A stretch of DNA of 64,000 nt from Varanus komodoensis (GCF_004798865.1 NW_025335268.1:91044818-91108817); one strand, 5' to 3'; numbered from the stretch's first letter, positions 43,344 through 55,931 are shown. A program made the numbers and translations. The notes: generated by a model from the sequence alone, not told the origin.

Positions 43344-43457
43344 TTACATATCTGCTTCCTCTTCCTCACCATCCTCTTCTTCCCCCTCCTCATCCTCTTC
43401 CTCCTCAATCCCAACAATAGTGCTTTCTTCTTCTTTAGGAAGGGCTTCATCCTGGAT
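43344..43457 (-). CDS. NME9: NME9-like last coding exon (acidic tail)
   Basis: Encodes IQDEALPKEEESTIVG followed by a GA-rich run of Glu/Asp/Gly ending EEEEADM and TAA (residues 129-165). The acceptor GATGACAG|ATC is preferred over one six bases downstream because it restores the I-K/Q-DEAL alignment with mammalian NME9. I found no obvious polyadenylation signal just downstream. Confidence 0.85.
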   Translation of the reverse strand: MQDEALPKEEESTIVGIEEEEDEEGEEEDGEEEEADM

Positions 43458-43771
43458 CTGTCATCACAGCATAAGAGAATGCTAGTCACATACTGTTTTA
43501 GAAAGCACAAACATTTGAACTTTTTAAAATTAAGATTCATTTTTAGCAAGCCACTATGGATTTTTGTAGCAATAGGTTGTTGGTGGTGCTGGTGGTGTTT
43601 TACTTCTCCAGTATGTGATGCCCTGGTACATTACATTTACTCTTTCTAGAGCTGGCTTTATTGACAAGCTGTTTTAGGGCCCTGAAAGTGTGCATAAGCC
43701 CAGCATCCAGAGACCATCAGAATCTATGCGCCAGGCCCCCACCCCCCCACCCCCAACCCCCCCAAACCACT

Positions 43772-43804
<33 letters not shown>

Positions 43805-46800
43805 CCAAGGACTGCCATTCCAGATCCAGGTCACATCAAAGAACCAGCATCCTTGTCTCCAAGGATCTCAGAATGGTCCCTTTAAGGATCTCCATTATTC
43901 AGCAAGGGAGAAGGGCCTGGGAAAGAAAATCAAACTTGGGAACTATCTTCTGCACCCAGAATTAGTTGGAATAAAAGCGTTTTCCTTTTGTAAAGTGTGC
44001 TGCTGCAGAAAAAATCTTGGACTGAATATTCACCTTCATCATGTGCAGTTGGAGGATGAATTCAGAAAGAATTTCTGCAGGCAGGCAGAATTTACTCCTG
44101 CTGCAACCAAAAGTAGCAAGGGTGTTTTAAAGGATATGGGATACTCTCAGCCTTCCTTTTTATCCTTAGGATTTGCTTGGAACCTCATTTGGTGGTTCTA
44201 TGGAAATAATCAGGTAGAAGAGCAGTATTGCATGAGGTTGGAATTTTTCATAGGAAGAGAGTCAACTGGAAAATTATATTTAAATTGGTAACAAGGAGAC
44301 AGAGAGGGGCATGATATTGTTCTTCAAATACATGATAGGCTGTCACACAGAGGAGGGCAAAGGTCTCTCTGTTCTCTGCTGCCCCGAAGAACAAGGCTAA
44401 ATTCACTGGGCTTAAATTAATTTAGAGTAAATCGATGCATTAGGAGACACTTACTGATGGTAAGAGAAATTTTACAGTGAAATCAGCTACCATAGTGGGG
44501 ATATTGCCATCACTTGAAATATTCAAGCAGAGGCTAAACAGCTCTCCATTGGAGATGCTCTAGATCTGGATTTCCTGCACTGAACAGGAAGTTGGACTGG
44601 ATGGTCTACAAGAGCCCCTCCAGCTCTATGATTCTGACCATGATCGCAAAAGGAATAGCAACTAAATGGGAAAGGATCCAATTACCACCACTCTGTCTGC
44701 TCCATGATCCAAAACAAGTCTTTCTGACTCTAACTGTTTCAGAATGGTTTTCTGTAGTAATGGTGCATTTGCTCCTCTTACAACTGCTACTAACTCTCCT
44801 CCCTGAAAGAAAATAGAAAATAATATCCAAATTATTTGATAAAGGTAACTTGTACCAATACACATTACTGGCAGAGTCTAGATGCTGGGCAGAATCTGGA
44901 TCACATTTTATAATGTTGTAACATTTGCAGGTAACAATTTTGTATTTTTATCATATCCCATTCAGACAAATCCTGTCCTATATTCACTTGCAGATAAACA
45001 AGGTTAGGAGTTACAGGAGTGGGGAAGAGAAGCTGGAAACATGGAATACCTCTCAAGTCAGGTTACAATGTTGAACTGATTAATCAGATGATCAATTAAA
45101 CCATTTAATTAATTAAAATGTTATGCCAATTAATTGGGCCCTGGAGTTTTAAAATATTATTTTTAATACAAGAATGCAGGCATCACTGGTGGTCCTTAAA
45201 AGTGATACTTCCTCCTATTGAGACTATGCTATGTCACACATATGACATCTAAAAGCAAAGAAAGCATGTTTCCACATTTCAAAACCAGTTCTCTTCCATA
45301 TGCAAATTTATCTGATAAAATGTCAAAATATTAATCAAGCAATATCTCCCTCTCTTGTTAAATCAAGTTATTTGACTCCCATACTGCTTGGTACCACTGT
45401 CTGTTTTGTTGGAAGTAATCAATGAGAAATGGCCATTTCCTTGACTTTCTAGGAACTATGTTGGCTGAGCAGTGCCCAGACAGAATTTCATGTGCAAATT
45501 GCAAGAGGGATAGTTGATGGAAAGAAGGGATTTCTCAAGCTATTCATATTCAGCTGGCTACATATCTCACATGTGCTATAAAAAGAAAAAGCAAGCTATG
45601 CAGCAAGGATGCAATATTCAGTTTTCACATCTAGGCAGCAGCCCTCCCTAAAAAGTTAAAAAGCAAGTCTTTAAATGATATTGAGAGATCTTACAGGACC
45701 AAAAAAATGCTGAGTCAGTTCACATGATCATACAAACCACCATGGCTTATTCATTTCTCAAGTTGCAAGTGTTCCAAGAGCAGCAAGAGCAGCCATTCTT
45801 ATGAAGTGACCATCTTGCTCCTTCCTTTACCCACAGTGGTGATGGCCACCCAGGTTCAGAGGACATGCCAACCCATCATAGGATAAATAATGACTAGGTT
45901 CACAAAAAGTGACAACACATCATTCAACCCTGAATTGATTCCTACAGGGTATTTGGTTAGAGGACAACAAGTCATACTGACAACCTGAAACTTTAATAGG
46001 AGTTGTTGTACACATAATAGGTTGGTATGTCCTCTGAAACTGGGCAACTGACCCCATCTTTCTGCAAAGTCCTTCCTGCTCTTGCCAAGTGGCTCAGGAG
46101 CAGCTGCCATTGCCAGCTGCACCAAAAGTGCCCAGGAGGTTCTTGGGGGCAACTGGCATTGAGTCCCCCACTTCCCAACAGAAATGCAAGCTGTTTAGAG
46201 CTTGCTGTGGCTGTAGCCCTTTTTCCTTGAAACTGCAAAAGCCAGCTGACAGCCACGGATAGTTCCTTCAAAGGACTCTAGTGTCACCTTGGAGGGGCTG
46301 CCCTTTCTGGAAACTCAGGGAAGTGCTGAAAGGGTGATGTGCATTGAGAAGTGCCCACAGCTAACACTTAAGATGGAGAGGATTAAGTAGAAGAAATTGC
46401 CCTGCTGACCTTTTGCTACACCCATGTTTACTGTTTTCCCCCACTCTTTTCAGGCTTTTCAGTTGACAACTCAGGAATCGAACCCTGACAGCTGTGCACT
46501 AATTAGCCTATTTTACCAAATAGGCTTGTCATTTTCCATGTTTGTTATCTATTCCTCTTTGCCACTCCCTTGAGAGCTGGAACATACAAGGAAATTGACC
46601 AGGCAATAACTACACATACTGAAGAGCTGTAAGAGTCCAGGAAAGTATTTGGGAACAAGAAAACGACCTTTCATGCAACTATGACAGCAATCCTATTATG
46701 AAAGGTTATACTCATCAGAACAGTGTGCATGTGTTGGTGTAGAGAGATGGAAGGTACTTCTAGATGAGGCTTTTATTGTGAAATTGCACTGCCATATTCA

Positions 46801-49800
46801 CAGAAATCTATAGTGGTTCAGATGGCTTGATAGCCCACTTGTAGACCTCCATGTTTTCCCACCATTTCTTCCATGTTATTTCTTATCAGGAGGAAAAGAA
46901 GGAATAGCTGCTTTGTGTACCATCTCTATTGTTAGTGCTAACAACTGAAAAAAGTTTCAAATTTCAAAAGTAAAGGCAGCCTTTTGCAGCAACTTACAGC
47001 ATAAAAGAGAAATGTTGGCTCGCATTTTCCACGATACTTTTCTAAGGCATCAATTGACTCCACTTCAGCCTGAATAGAATGTAAACAAGATTATACAGTA
47101 AAAGCAAATGTTTACAGGTACATGAGAAACATCTGAGCATTATAGAGCTTTTTATCCCAACTGTTTTGTTTCAGCACTTCGGTCACTTCAAAGGTTACTT
47201 TCCATCATTTGTATTAGATATGTATGACATAAATTCGGTCCTTATTTACATTATCGGATCACCAACTCTGGACTTGAATTTTTTTCTTCATGGAACAGCA
47301 TGGTTGTCTTTTTAATGTGTCTTGGAGGATATCATATTTAGCCACTCAGGGAGGTATTTGCTATGACAGGAAGATTATTTTCTACACCTGAAGTGGGAAT
47401 TTGCATTCTAAGGATTCCATCCCTCTAACCACCAAATGAGATAAAATACAATTTAGCTTTTGTTTTTTCACTAGAGCCCCACCAAAAAATAATCCCTGGC
47501 TATAATACTATAAGGACTGTCATGTTTCTCTTTACTTATGCTCTCTCCTATGCAGGAACCTGTGCATTTTGCCCAGCACAAGACAGTTACAGCCAGCTTT
47601 TATGTTTTCAAAAAAGAGGGTCAGGCATTGCTTTTCTAACCAAAGAGCTGGATGTAATCAGATACCTGCAATACAACGTATTAGTGTCTAAGGGCTCAAT
47701 CCTATGCATATTTAGAAAAAGCCCTACAGCTTTTCTACCATCTCACAATCTTAACACTGTCCAATTGCAGTTTTATTTACTTCCCTAAAGCAAGTGGAAC
47801 TACATATTACGTTCATACACCTCCTAAGGGATTGATTCCTCCCCCCCTTTTGTTGTGGGGCAGCCAGTCTTTGGCTTTTTGAAATGGTTTCTTACCACAG
47901 CAAAATGTAGGAGGTCATCACCAAGTTCATTCTTTATTTTCCTGAAGAGGTTTACAACTGTCTTACATGGTCCACACCATCCTTGATAAACATCTACCAC
48001 TGAAAAGAGGTTGAGATAAACTGTGATATCATACAGAGTTTAATTAAGCCCATAAAATAGAAACAGAGCAAGTCAGAAAGGGTCTCCCAGGCCATCTACT
48101 ATGATCCCCGGCTCCAGCCAGCTCCACTCATGACATGCTTATCATGTGCATGTCCAAATTAAGATTAAATGAGTTAATTGTCCTATGAATTCCTTGCTGC
48201 AGAGTAGGGGTATTACTGCATCTCCTGCTATAGGCCCACAGGAAGGCTGCTATTGCTGGAGATGTGTAGCACTGCTTATCAGAGTATTCCATATAGCATG
48301 GATAGTCCAAATGCTTTCATTAACCACTCCCAGGAGAAAGCCACACTGGCAATGAGATGGAGAGGGCCATGTAGTTAGTACTGTACAGATCAATGCCAGC
48401 TCTAGGTCTGGGGAAGTGAAATACTCAGAGTGGGTCCCCTCCTTCTCTGAGTGGTTCCACCTTTTCCTCAACACTGTCCAAACTGTCCTTCACTTGTGCT
48501 CTTGCGCTCAAATGGACCCAATCCATATGACTCCCAAAAGAGAGACAGCAAGCTGAATAGAGGCTGCTTCCTTTACTTTATATGCTGTCCAATACAAAAG
48601 TCTCTGGAGTCTTACAAAAAACAAGGAATGTCTCTTATAGATAATAAACTCACTGCAGCAGAAAGAACAAAAGTACATTACATGTCCCCATCATATCCTA
48701 TTTTAACTTGATCTAACCTCAGCATATAATTATTTTTCTGAACAGTGATGGGGACAGGGGTATATTCTGTATGGTATTTGCAGCAAAAGTCTTACCAATC
48801 AGTCCTTTGGTACCTAGCATTTCTTCCCAAAGTTCCTGATTAGTGACAACCATCTGGGAATAAATTAAAGAAAATCAGTGAGAAACTTCCAATAAAGAAG
48901 AATAGCTGTTTAGTGCAGCTTCCTGAAAAAAGATCTGGTGAGTCAGCAAGGGAGCAACTCAAAAGTTTACACAGAACTACCGGAAGATTAAAGCCACAAT
49001 CCACTTTCGTTAAAAGTATTCCTTTGTACAAACTCACACATTGTTTAGGAATAAAATTAAAGATATGCATTGTGTTATTTCCATGCACTAACAAAAATGT
49101 TTATGAACTACTTCCTTTTCACGCTAACAACTGATAGCTTGCAACAGGGATTCTATTAAAAATAAATGTACTGTATTTGAATCTCTGGAGAGCAGATCTT
49201 ATATTGGAAAGCTCTTAATTCCTTTAGTGAAGAGAGGAAAAATAATCATATACAAAGATTTATTGTCAACCTACAGGATGGATTCAACACTTTTCAAAGA
49301 GAAACAAAGAGCACAAGCAGTCCATAAAAAGGCTGACAACCACTTTGCTTTCACATACGGAATGAAGCTGAGTTGAGCCTACACTTGCTAAGCATTTCTT
49401 CTAGCTTCATAGAACTTTGTTCACACAGTCAAAACCCACTGACTTAGACTATGCTATGGCATGTGGCTCCACATGGCTCTATTTTATCCCCTATGCTATT
49501 ATTTACATGAAACTGCTGGGGGAGGTCATCAAGAGATGTGCAGCACTGAAATCTCCTTTTCATCAAATCCAGGTTTGGATGCAGAAATGGACTGAATGAG
49601 GGCCAATAAAGTGAGACAAGATGAAGGTGCTGCTAGTGGGTGGTTTGTCTAACCAATAAACAATGTTGAATCTTTCTGGAAGAAGATGCACCCTTCCTAG
49701 AGGATCAGAGTTTGGAGGTACTTTTGGATACTCCATTGTTACTGGAGGTACAGGGGGCCTCAGTGATGTGGAGCACCTTTTATCAGTTTAAGCTAGTATG

Positions 49801-52800
49801 TCAACTAGAACCCTATCTGGATAGAGATTGTCAAGTAATGTTCATCCACATTCTGGTAATCCCATGTTAGGATCACTGCAATTCATTCATTAATCTATAT
49901 ATAATATTTCTGTCTCAACATTTTTCCTGCAAGGAACCCAAGTCAGCTTATATAATACTTCTCCCTGAAAACAGTTTAGAAACTTCAGGTGATCCAAAAT
50001 AAGATTGTTAGTGGGCAGTGGCCACATAGCAGTGTTTTGTGATCTGCACTGGCTTCTGGTCCATTTCTGATTCCAATTCAAAATGCTAGCGTGGAACTTT
50101 AAATCCCTAAATGGTTTGAAATAAGGTTTTCAGAAGGCTTGTCTCTCCCCATATACGCCTGCTTAGAACTTATTAAGGTCATTTTCAGAGGCTCATCTGT
50201 GGGTGCTCCCACCTAATGAAGTGAGGCAGGTGACATTTCACAACTGTGGCACACCAGTTTTGGAATGCCCTCCCCAAATGTAAAGACCTTTTATTCTCCT
50301 AGACTGTGTAGTGGCTGATCCAAGAGCACCTCCTTCCATGTTGCTGCTGCTGCTGAAGTACTGCTGTGTTTACTGTGATGCTCATGTTTAGCAAGTAATA
50401 GAGATGTTCCTAAATTGGCTGATACTCTCCGAGACAGGTAGTGAGCGCAAATGTATGCATGAAAAATCCAGTATCCAGAAAACCATGGAGTGCTGGGATC
50501 AGGCCAGGATTCTGGTTGTATAAGATATTTGATCCTGTAAGAGATTCCATTTTCTTTCCAGGAGCAGGAAAAAAAGAGTACTTCAGAAAGGTACATATTA
50601 ATTATAAATTGACTCAACAAAGTAATGCAACAGGGAATGTATCAGTCAGGATATTTTGGATGCTGCACCAAAAGTAAGCTGGGAGTTTTCCTTTTGTTTG
50701 AGCAAGACAGCCTCATCAGCAAGGCAGCATGCATCCTGCATTTCCATTAGTGTTTTAAGTGCCCGCGATGTGGGGCAGGGAGACAGCACCCCAGGGTATA
50801 CCCTCTATCATTTGCATTATGATTATATGGGGTTTATGTACCAGCAGCATAACTCAAATTCTGCCTGCAGAATGAGGCTTCTGTCAGTGGAAGTCGGCAT
50901 GTTACTAAATGCTTAAATAGTCATATTTTGGGTCTATGAAGGCCTATGTATAAGACATTAAAGTTGCAGTCTTACTCAAGCCTACTTTGGAATAAATGAA
51001 ATTTAGCCGAAATTTAAAAGCAATCTATTTCGAGATAACTTTCCCCTGTCATAATAGGTCTTTATAAAGATACAGTTGACTGAAAGCATCAATTGGAGCA
51101 TGCTTGGAGTTGTAGCCTATATTGTCTAAAATTGCATATGATAGTGCCGTTAGTCCTTTAGTTGTAAGCACAACCTCTCAAGGCAGAATCCTATGTAAGT
51201 TTTGACAGAAAAACGGCTTACAACACCCAGTTATGCTTCTTAGAGTATGCTGGGAGCTGTAGGCCATTTTTCCTGCTCAACTTGCATAGACTTGCACTTT
51301 TAGTCGACTTTATAAGGTCACAGAATGACATGGAAAAGTTGTCCTTTCTGTTCATATGGATGTTTCTTACCTATGTCTAAGAAAAACATGGATGGTTCAC
51401 ACTGCACAGTTATAATCTGGTTCTGCATATCACACCTCAAAACATTTCATTAGCAAAACATTATACTTTATGTTCAGCAGAGCACGATAAGGTCAATCTT
51501 TAAGTAGTTGGCTCAATCACATAAAGGTAGTTCCAGTGATATGAATAGGTCTACTCTGATGTAAGTAGCTAGGAGGATTGAAATAATCAGTTTCTTCTTC
51601 TGGCCACTTGATGGCAGGATTTATAGAGATTATAGGCTTTATGAGTTATTTTAAAATAATGAAATCACAAATACATTCCCTTGGGTTCTTATTTAAAAAT
51701 CACCATAGTTATGTTCTTCAGTTGCAGCGAAAACAACAAAAAGTTTTGTGGCATTTAAAAAACTAATGCATTTACACAGAAGCTTTTATGCACCTGATGA
51801 AGTACACCTGATAAAGTGGACTGTAATTCACAAAAGTTTATTCCTTAATAAATGTGTTAGTTTTTTGGATGGCACAACAGACTTTATTTCTATTTAAATA
51901 TGCTTCATTAATCATGCTGTATTAATAAAAATATGTAATATTGATATCTACATAATATGTTCAAACTAACACTGAAAATATATAGTCTCCATACACAAAA
52001 TTATTAAAATACATCATCATGTTTCTATTACAGTACAAAGTCTTAAGTGTACTTAGAAAAGATAAAAGACTGTATTTCTGGTTACCAGCTACATAATTTA
52101 GAAGTGCTAAGCTGGGATGTCACGGACAAGACATTTTGAAGGACTTTCATTCATATGGTCACCATCAGTCAGAATGATTTTATGGCACATAGCAGCAGCA
52201 GCAGCAGCAGCAGCAGTTGCACAAGGCAAGTCTAAGTTATATGCAAACAGAAGTGGCCTAGTTACAGCAAGTAAGAACTACTGGGTTCAATGGGAATACT
52301 TGGGAGTAAATGTGCACAGCTGCTTCTTTATGGTAAAATATCATGGGATAGTAATCAAACATATGTTTTCAAAACAAATTCTCTGCACAAGCTGGATAGA
52401 TCCAGTTACCACTGGCATTATTTTTTTTCTTCGATTTATATCCTGCCTTTTTCCTACAAAGGACTCAAGGCAGCTTACTTCATTCTCCTCCTCCATCTTA
52501 TCCCCACAACAACAACCCTGTGAGGTAGGTTGGGCCGAGAGTCTGTGACTGGCCCAAAGTCACCCAGTTGGCTCCATGGCCAAGCGGGGACTAGAACCCA
52601 GATGGCTTGAGTCCCAGTCCCACGCTCTTAACCACTACACCACACTGGCTCTCCATTTGCATAGCCAGTCTACTGAGGGTCGATATTTAGGTGAGGTCTT
52701 GTCAAGTACATGCTGAGGCTCACACCTCTGCAGGAGGGCCTGCTACTGACACTCATGGCTTCCTGTCTGTGCTACTCACTTTCTTTGCTGTTCCTGCCTA

Positions 52801-55800
52801 TTCACCTGTGACATTTCCTGGTAGAAGGCTCTTAGCACTGCCAATGAGAAAGTATTGTTCAGCTATTCTGTCTTTTTCGCTTTACTGCATTTTTTGCAGT
52901 AAGAAAAAAGGCAGAAGAATTATTTGGAAAACACAGGAGGGTCGTGAGTAGAAAATGACATTGACTAGGTTCTCACAAGAAACTAAACCATGGTGGCTCA
53001 TGAACCACACTGGGTTCATGTGCTGTCCAAACCCACAATGGGTTTGTTGGCAAGTTTAAGTTTGGATTAAAAGCTACCCTGAGAACTGATGGGTTTGTGA
53101 CAGGATTTGTTTGATCCACAGTGAAACTCACCCATAGCACCCACAGTGCTATGTCATCTGAGCCCTTATGGATTGATACAAACTGCTCCAGAGCCACTTG
53201 GTAAAGTGAAGGAAAAAGAATATTTATAGTACAAAGTTAAGCTATGGGTACCTTAATGGACTTGCAGCAGGGGTGGGGAAGTCTTAAACTTTTTCAGTAT
53301 CCCATGGAATACCACCAGGAAGACCAAAGAGGGAGGAGTGGGGAGGCCAGCATCATCTGTGGAGTTTGGGGCAATTGACACCCACTGCATAACTTGTTCT
53401 TCAATGTGATTTATCATATTGTCTGAACATGTCTGCTCTCCAGAGCATCCATGTTCTATGAATGAGGCAGGGTGCTGGCACCATTTTCTCCAAGCATACA
53501 AGCATGTGAGGTCAGGAGATGCAGCAGGCAACTTCCATTTGTTCTGAGCTCTTCTCCTGGGTGGTTGTGTGGACTGGGTCCAGAAGGAGAAAACAGGCAA
53601 ACAGACAGCAATAACTGTGACAAGAGGGTATGGGATCAACTCAGAGACAGAGGCCACCCCTAGGGGTACCTTGTCTAAGAAACTCTGGAAACCTACAGCT
53701 GTCACTGCATCCCTTTCAAATGTAAACACAATCTCTTCATCAACTGTATGTCCATGACCTAGTATAAAAATAAGAATTCATGATGTTCCTGCCTATTTAG
53801 GCCACAAACAACTATATGCACACATGCGTACACACACACACAACTTTTCTTGGGGCCTCTTGCCATGCGGAAGTTGGACTGTGATGGCATCTGTATCAAT
53901 ACAGCCAGTCCACATGTATATCTTTACCCTGTCTTTGTGGATCTTCATAAAAATAAAGTTGACTGATAGGTTGTACTTACAATTGAAGGACTAAATCTGC
54001 CTTAATGAAACCATGGATGGGGAATGTGTAGCCTTCAAGATTTATTTATTATTTGCATTTATATACCACCCTAATAGCTCAGAGGGCTCTCTGGCTGTTT
54101 TGCAAACATTAAAACCCACCAATCCTAAACAATTAAATTGTCTATACCACGACAGTATAAAATAACATAGTTAAAATGAATTAAATAAATATACCATTAA
54201 AATTAATTAACTTTAAAATATTGTTTAAATAAAAAGGTCTTGACCTGGCGTAGAAAAGCATATGATGAGAGTGCCAGGCGAACCTCTCTAGGGAGCGCAT
54301 TCCATAGTCGGGGCGCCACCGCAGAGAAAGCTCTCCTCCAAGTACTCTGTCTCCTAACCTCTTTCAAAGAGGGTTCCCAGAGGAGGCCTCTGCTCCTGAT
54401 CTTAGGGGGTGGGAGGGCATATAGGGAAAAAGGCGTTCCTTTAGGTATCCTGGTCCCAAGCTGTTTAGGGCTTTATAGGTAATAACCAGCACCTTGAATT
54501 GAGCCTGGACTTCAGTGGGAAGCCAATGGAGCTGATAGAGGACTGGAGATAAATGGGAATAACGACCAGTCCCCGACAGCATCCTGGCAGCTCTATTTTG
54601 CACCATCTGAAGTATCCGGACTGTTTTCAAGGGGAGCCCCAGGTAGAGTGCGTTACAGTAGTCCAAATGGGAGGTAACCAGTGCATGTGTCACTGTTGCC
54701 AGGCAGTTCTCCAGGTAAGGACGCAGCTGATAGATGAGCCAGAACTGAAGGAAAGCACTCCTCACCACCGCTGTCACCTGGGCTTCCAGGGACAGTTCTG
54801 GGTCGAGGAGCACTCCTAAGCTGCAGACCCTGTCCTTTAGAGGAAGTACAACTCCATCCAGGCCAGGGCCCAGATCACTTACCCAGAAACTCGAATCACC
54901 TACCAACAGGACCTCCGTCTTATCTGGATTAAGCTTCAGTTTATTGGCCCTCATCCAGCCCATTACCTCGGCCAGGCACCGGTTCAGGACAGTCACTGCC
55001 TCACCTGGATTAGTTGAAAAGGAGAGGCAGAGCTGGGTGTCATCAGCATACTGATGACTCCGCAGCCCAAGCCTCCTGATGACCTCTCCCAGTGGTTTCA
55101 TGTAGATGTTAAATAGCAAGGGGGACAAAATGGAGCCCTGCGGTACTCCATGGCAGAATTGCCATAGTGCAGAGCCAAAGTCTCCCAGCACCACCTTCTG
55201 GAATCGGCCTTCAAGGTAGGAGCGGAACCACTGCCAAGCAGTGCCTCCTACTCCCAGTCCAGCTAGCCTATCCAGAAGGATACCATGGTCGATGGTATCA
55301 AAGCCGCCGAGACGTCCAGGAGAACCAACAGGGATGCACTCCCCCTGTCCCTCTCCCTGCACAGGTCATCGTACAGGGCGACCAAGGCAGATTCAGTACC
55401 GTACCCGGGTCTGAAGCCGGACTGAAATGGGTCCAGATAATCAGTTTCATCCAAGAGTGCCTGGAGTTGTCCCGCCACCACCCACGCCAACACCTTGCCC
55501 AGAAAAGGGATGTTGGCCACCGTTCTATAATTGGCGGCCATCTTGGGATCCAGGGATGCCTTCTTTAGGACAGGCCTGATCACCGCGGAGACCTGGCCCT
55601 CCCTCAGTGAGGCGTTAATAACCTCCTGGATCCAGGAACCAACATGTTGTTGGACTGCAACTCCCATCATCTTTTCATTGCTGTTTGAAGACAGGATAGC
55701 CAGACGCAGAAGGGGCAGGCTCAAGCACGTCTAATAGTCATGTAGAAGTGGGAATTTTTGCTTACTGTTTTAGAACAACTGATCTCTATGATGTTTCACT

Positions 55801-55923
55801 GACAAAATATAATGCAATATAGTGCCATCTCTGCTCACTCTATCTAAGTCAGAAACTCAAACTATGATATCTGGAACCTTTATTACTGACCTGCAAAGCT
55901 AGTTCTTTCTTCCTGCTCGCCAT
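43344..55923 (-). CDS. NME9: NME9/TXNDC6-like thioredoxin-domain gene (six coding exons, no NDK domain)
   Basis: Coding exons in order are 55891-55923, 48796-48853, 47896-47999, 46998-47069, 44686-44802 and 43344-43457. They keep frame across all five GT-AG introns and give 165 residues. The start MASRKKELALQ resembles NME8/NME9 N-termini. The thioredoxin fold follows, with WCGPC at residues 38-42, then KCEPTFLFYA, then GGELVAVVRGANAPLLQKTI, which matches my recollection of human NME9 closely. NME9 is a cilium/flagellum-associated thioredoxin-NDK protein in mammals. Here the reading ends in a strongly acidic tail (IQDEALPKEEES then E/D/G runs) and a TAA at 43344. Mammalian NME9 continues into an NDK domain after the corresponding DEAL motif, and I find no NDK-like exon before the VPS8 promoter. 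The gene sits head-to-tail upstream of VPS8. NME8 is the main alternative name. Confidence 0.88.
43737..43803. repeat. C-rich simple sequence with C31 run
   Basis: Mixed C/A tract leading into 31 consecutive C (43773-43803), in the last intron of the NME9-like gene. The length is unreliable in any assembly. Confidence 0.9.
44290..44640 (+). repeat. CR1 LINE 3' end
   Basis: CTTCAAATACATGATAGGCT, GTCACACAGAGGAGGGCAAA, TTCTCTGCTGCCCCGAAGA, then AGGAAGTTGGACTGGATGGT and CTCCAGCTCTATGATTCTGA: the standard CR1 3' UTR, 5' truncated, sense on plus, antisense within the NME9-like gene. Confidence 0.85.
44686..44802 (-). CDS. NME9: NME9-like coding exon 5
   Basis: Encodes GGELVAVVRGANAPLLQKTI onward to DHGADRVV (residues 90-128), the last strand and helix of the thioredoxin fold. 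Acceptor TCTTTCAG, donor GTG|GTAATT, phase 0 on both sides. A CR1 LINE 3' end stops about 45 bases beyond the donor. Confidence 0.92.
46998..47069 (-). CDS. NME9: NME9-like coding exon 4
   Basis: Encodes AEVESIDALEKYRGKCEPTF then LFYA (residues 66-89), the central thioredoxin helix and strand with the cis-proline CEPT motif. Phase 0 on both sides; CAG acceptor and GCT|GTAAGT donor. Confidence 0.93.
47896..47999 (-). CDS. NME9: NME9-like coding exon 3 (thioredoxin active site)
   Basis: Encodes VVDVYQGWCGPCKTVVNLF and onward to HFAV (residues 31-65). The CGPC redox motif is intact. Acceptor CTTTTCAG, donor GTG|GTAAGA. The first codon is split after its first base. Confidence 0.93.
48796..48853 (-). 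CDS. NME9: NME9-like coding exon 2
   Basis: Encodes MVVTNQELWEEMLGTKGLI (residues 12-30) plus one base. Acceptor TTCCCAG|ATG, donor ATTG|GTAAGA. It leads into the first beta strand of the thioredoxin fold. The exon begins with an ATG that could serve as an alternative start. Confidence 0.88.
48854..51370. other. NME9-like intron 1, left part
   Basis: No convincing coding exon found. A decayed L2 fragment fills 49430-50290. Short stretches at 51100-51270 (CTTGGAGTTGTAGCC, CTGGGAGCTGTAGGCC) echo the inverted-repeat element family. Confidence 0.5.
49430..50290 (+). repeat. Decayed L2-like LINE ORF2 fragment, sense
   Basis: Frames give YMKLLGEVIKRCAALKSPFH (compare YMKPLGEVIRRLGLRSHQY of the LINE at 54041-55647) and CACTGGCTTCTGGTCC followed by a QFKMLAWNFKSLNGLK reading (LHWLPxxxxxxFKVLxxxxKALN). 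Many stops; old. Confidence 0.7.
51371..51422 (-). CDS. Unidentified gene, putative third coding exon
   Basis: Reads NQIITVQCEPSMFFLDI plus one base. The acceptor GATATGCAG and donor ATAG|GTAAGA are both strong. It lies in NME9 intron 1 and ends in the phase used by NME9 exon 3. Confidence 0.5.
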
Positions 55924-55931
55924 GATACTGC

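Noticed and set aside
43661-43965. Proline-rich plus-strand frames over the C-rich tract
   Set aside because: Artefact of the poly-C run.
44034-44079. Possible fourth exon of the unidentified gene (EILSEFILQLHMMK)
   Set aside because: Phase and borders fit, but the segment is only 46 bases and the plus strand is equally open, so the match is weak.
48128-48474. Minus-strand frames between NME9 exons 2 and 3
   Set aside because: No consensus splice borders in phase with NME9 and no known domain.
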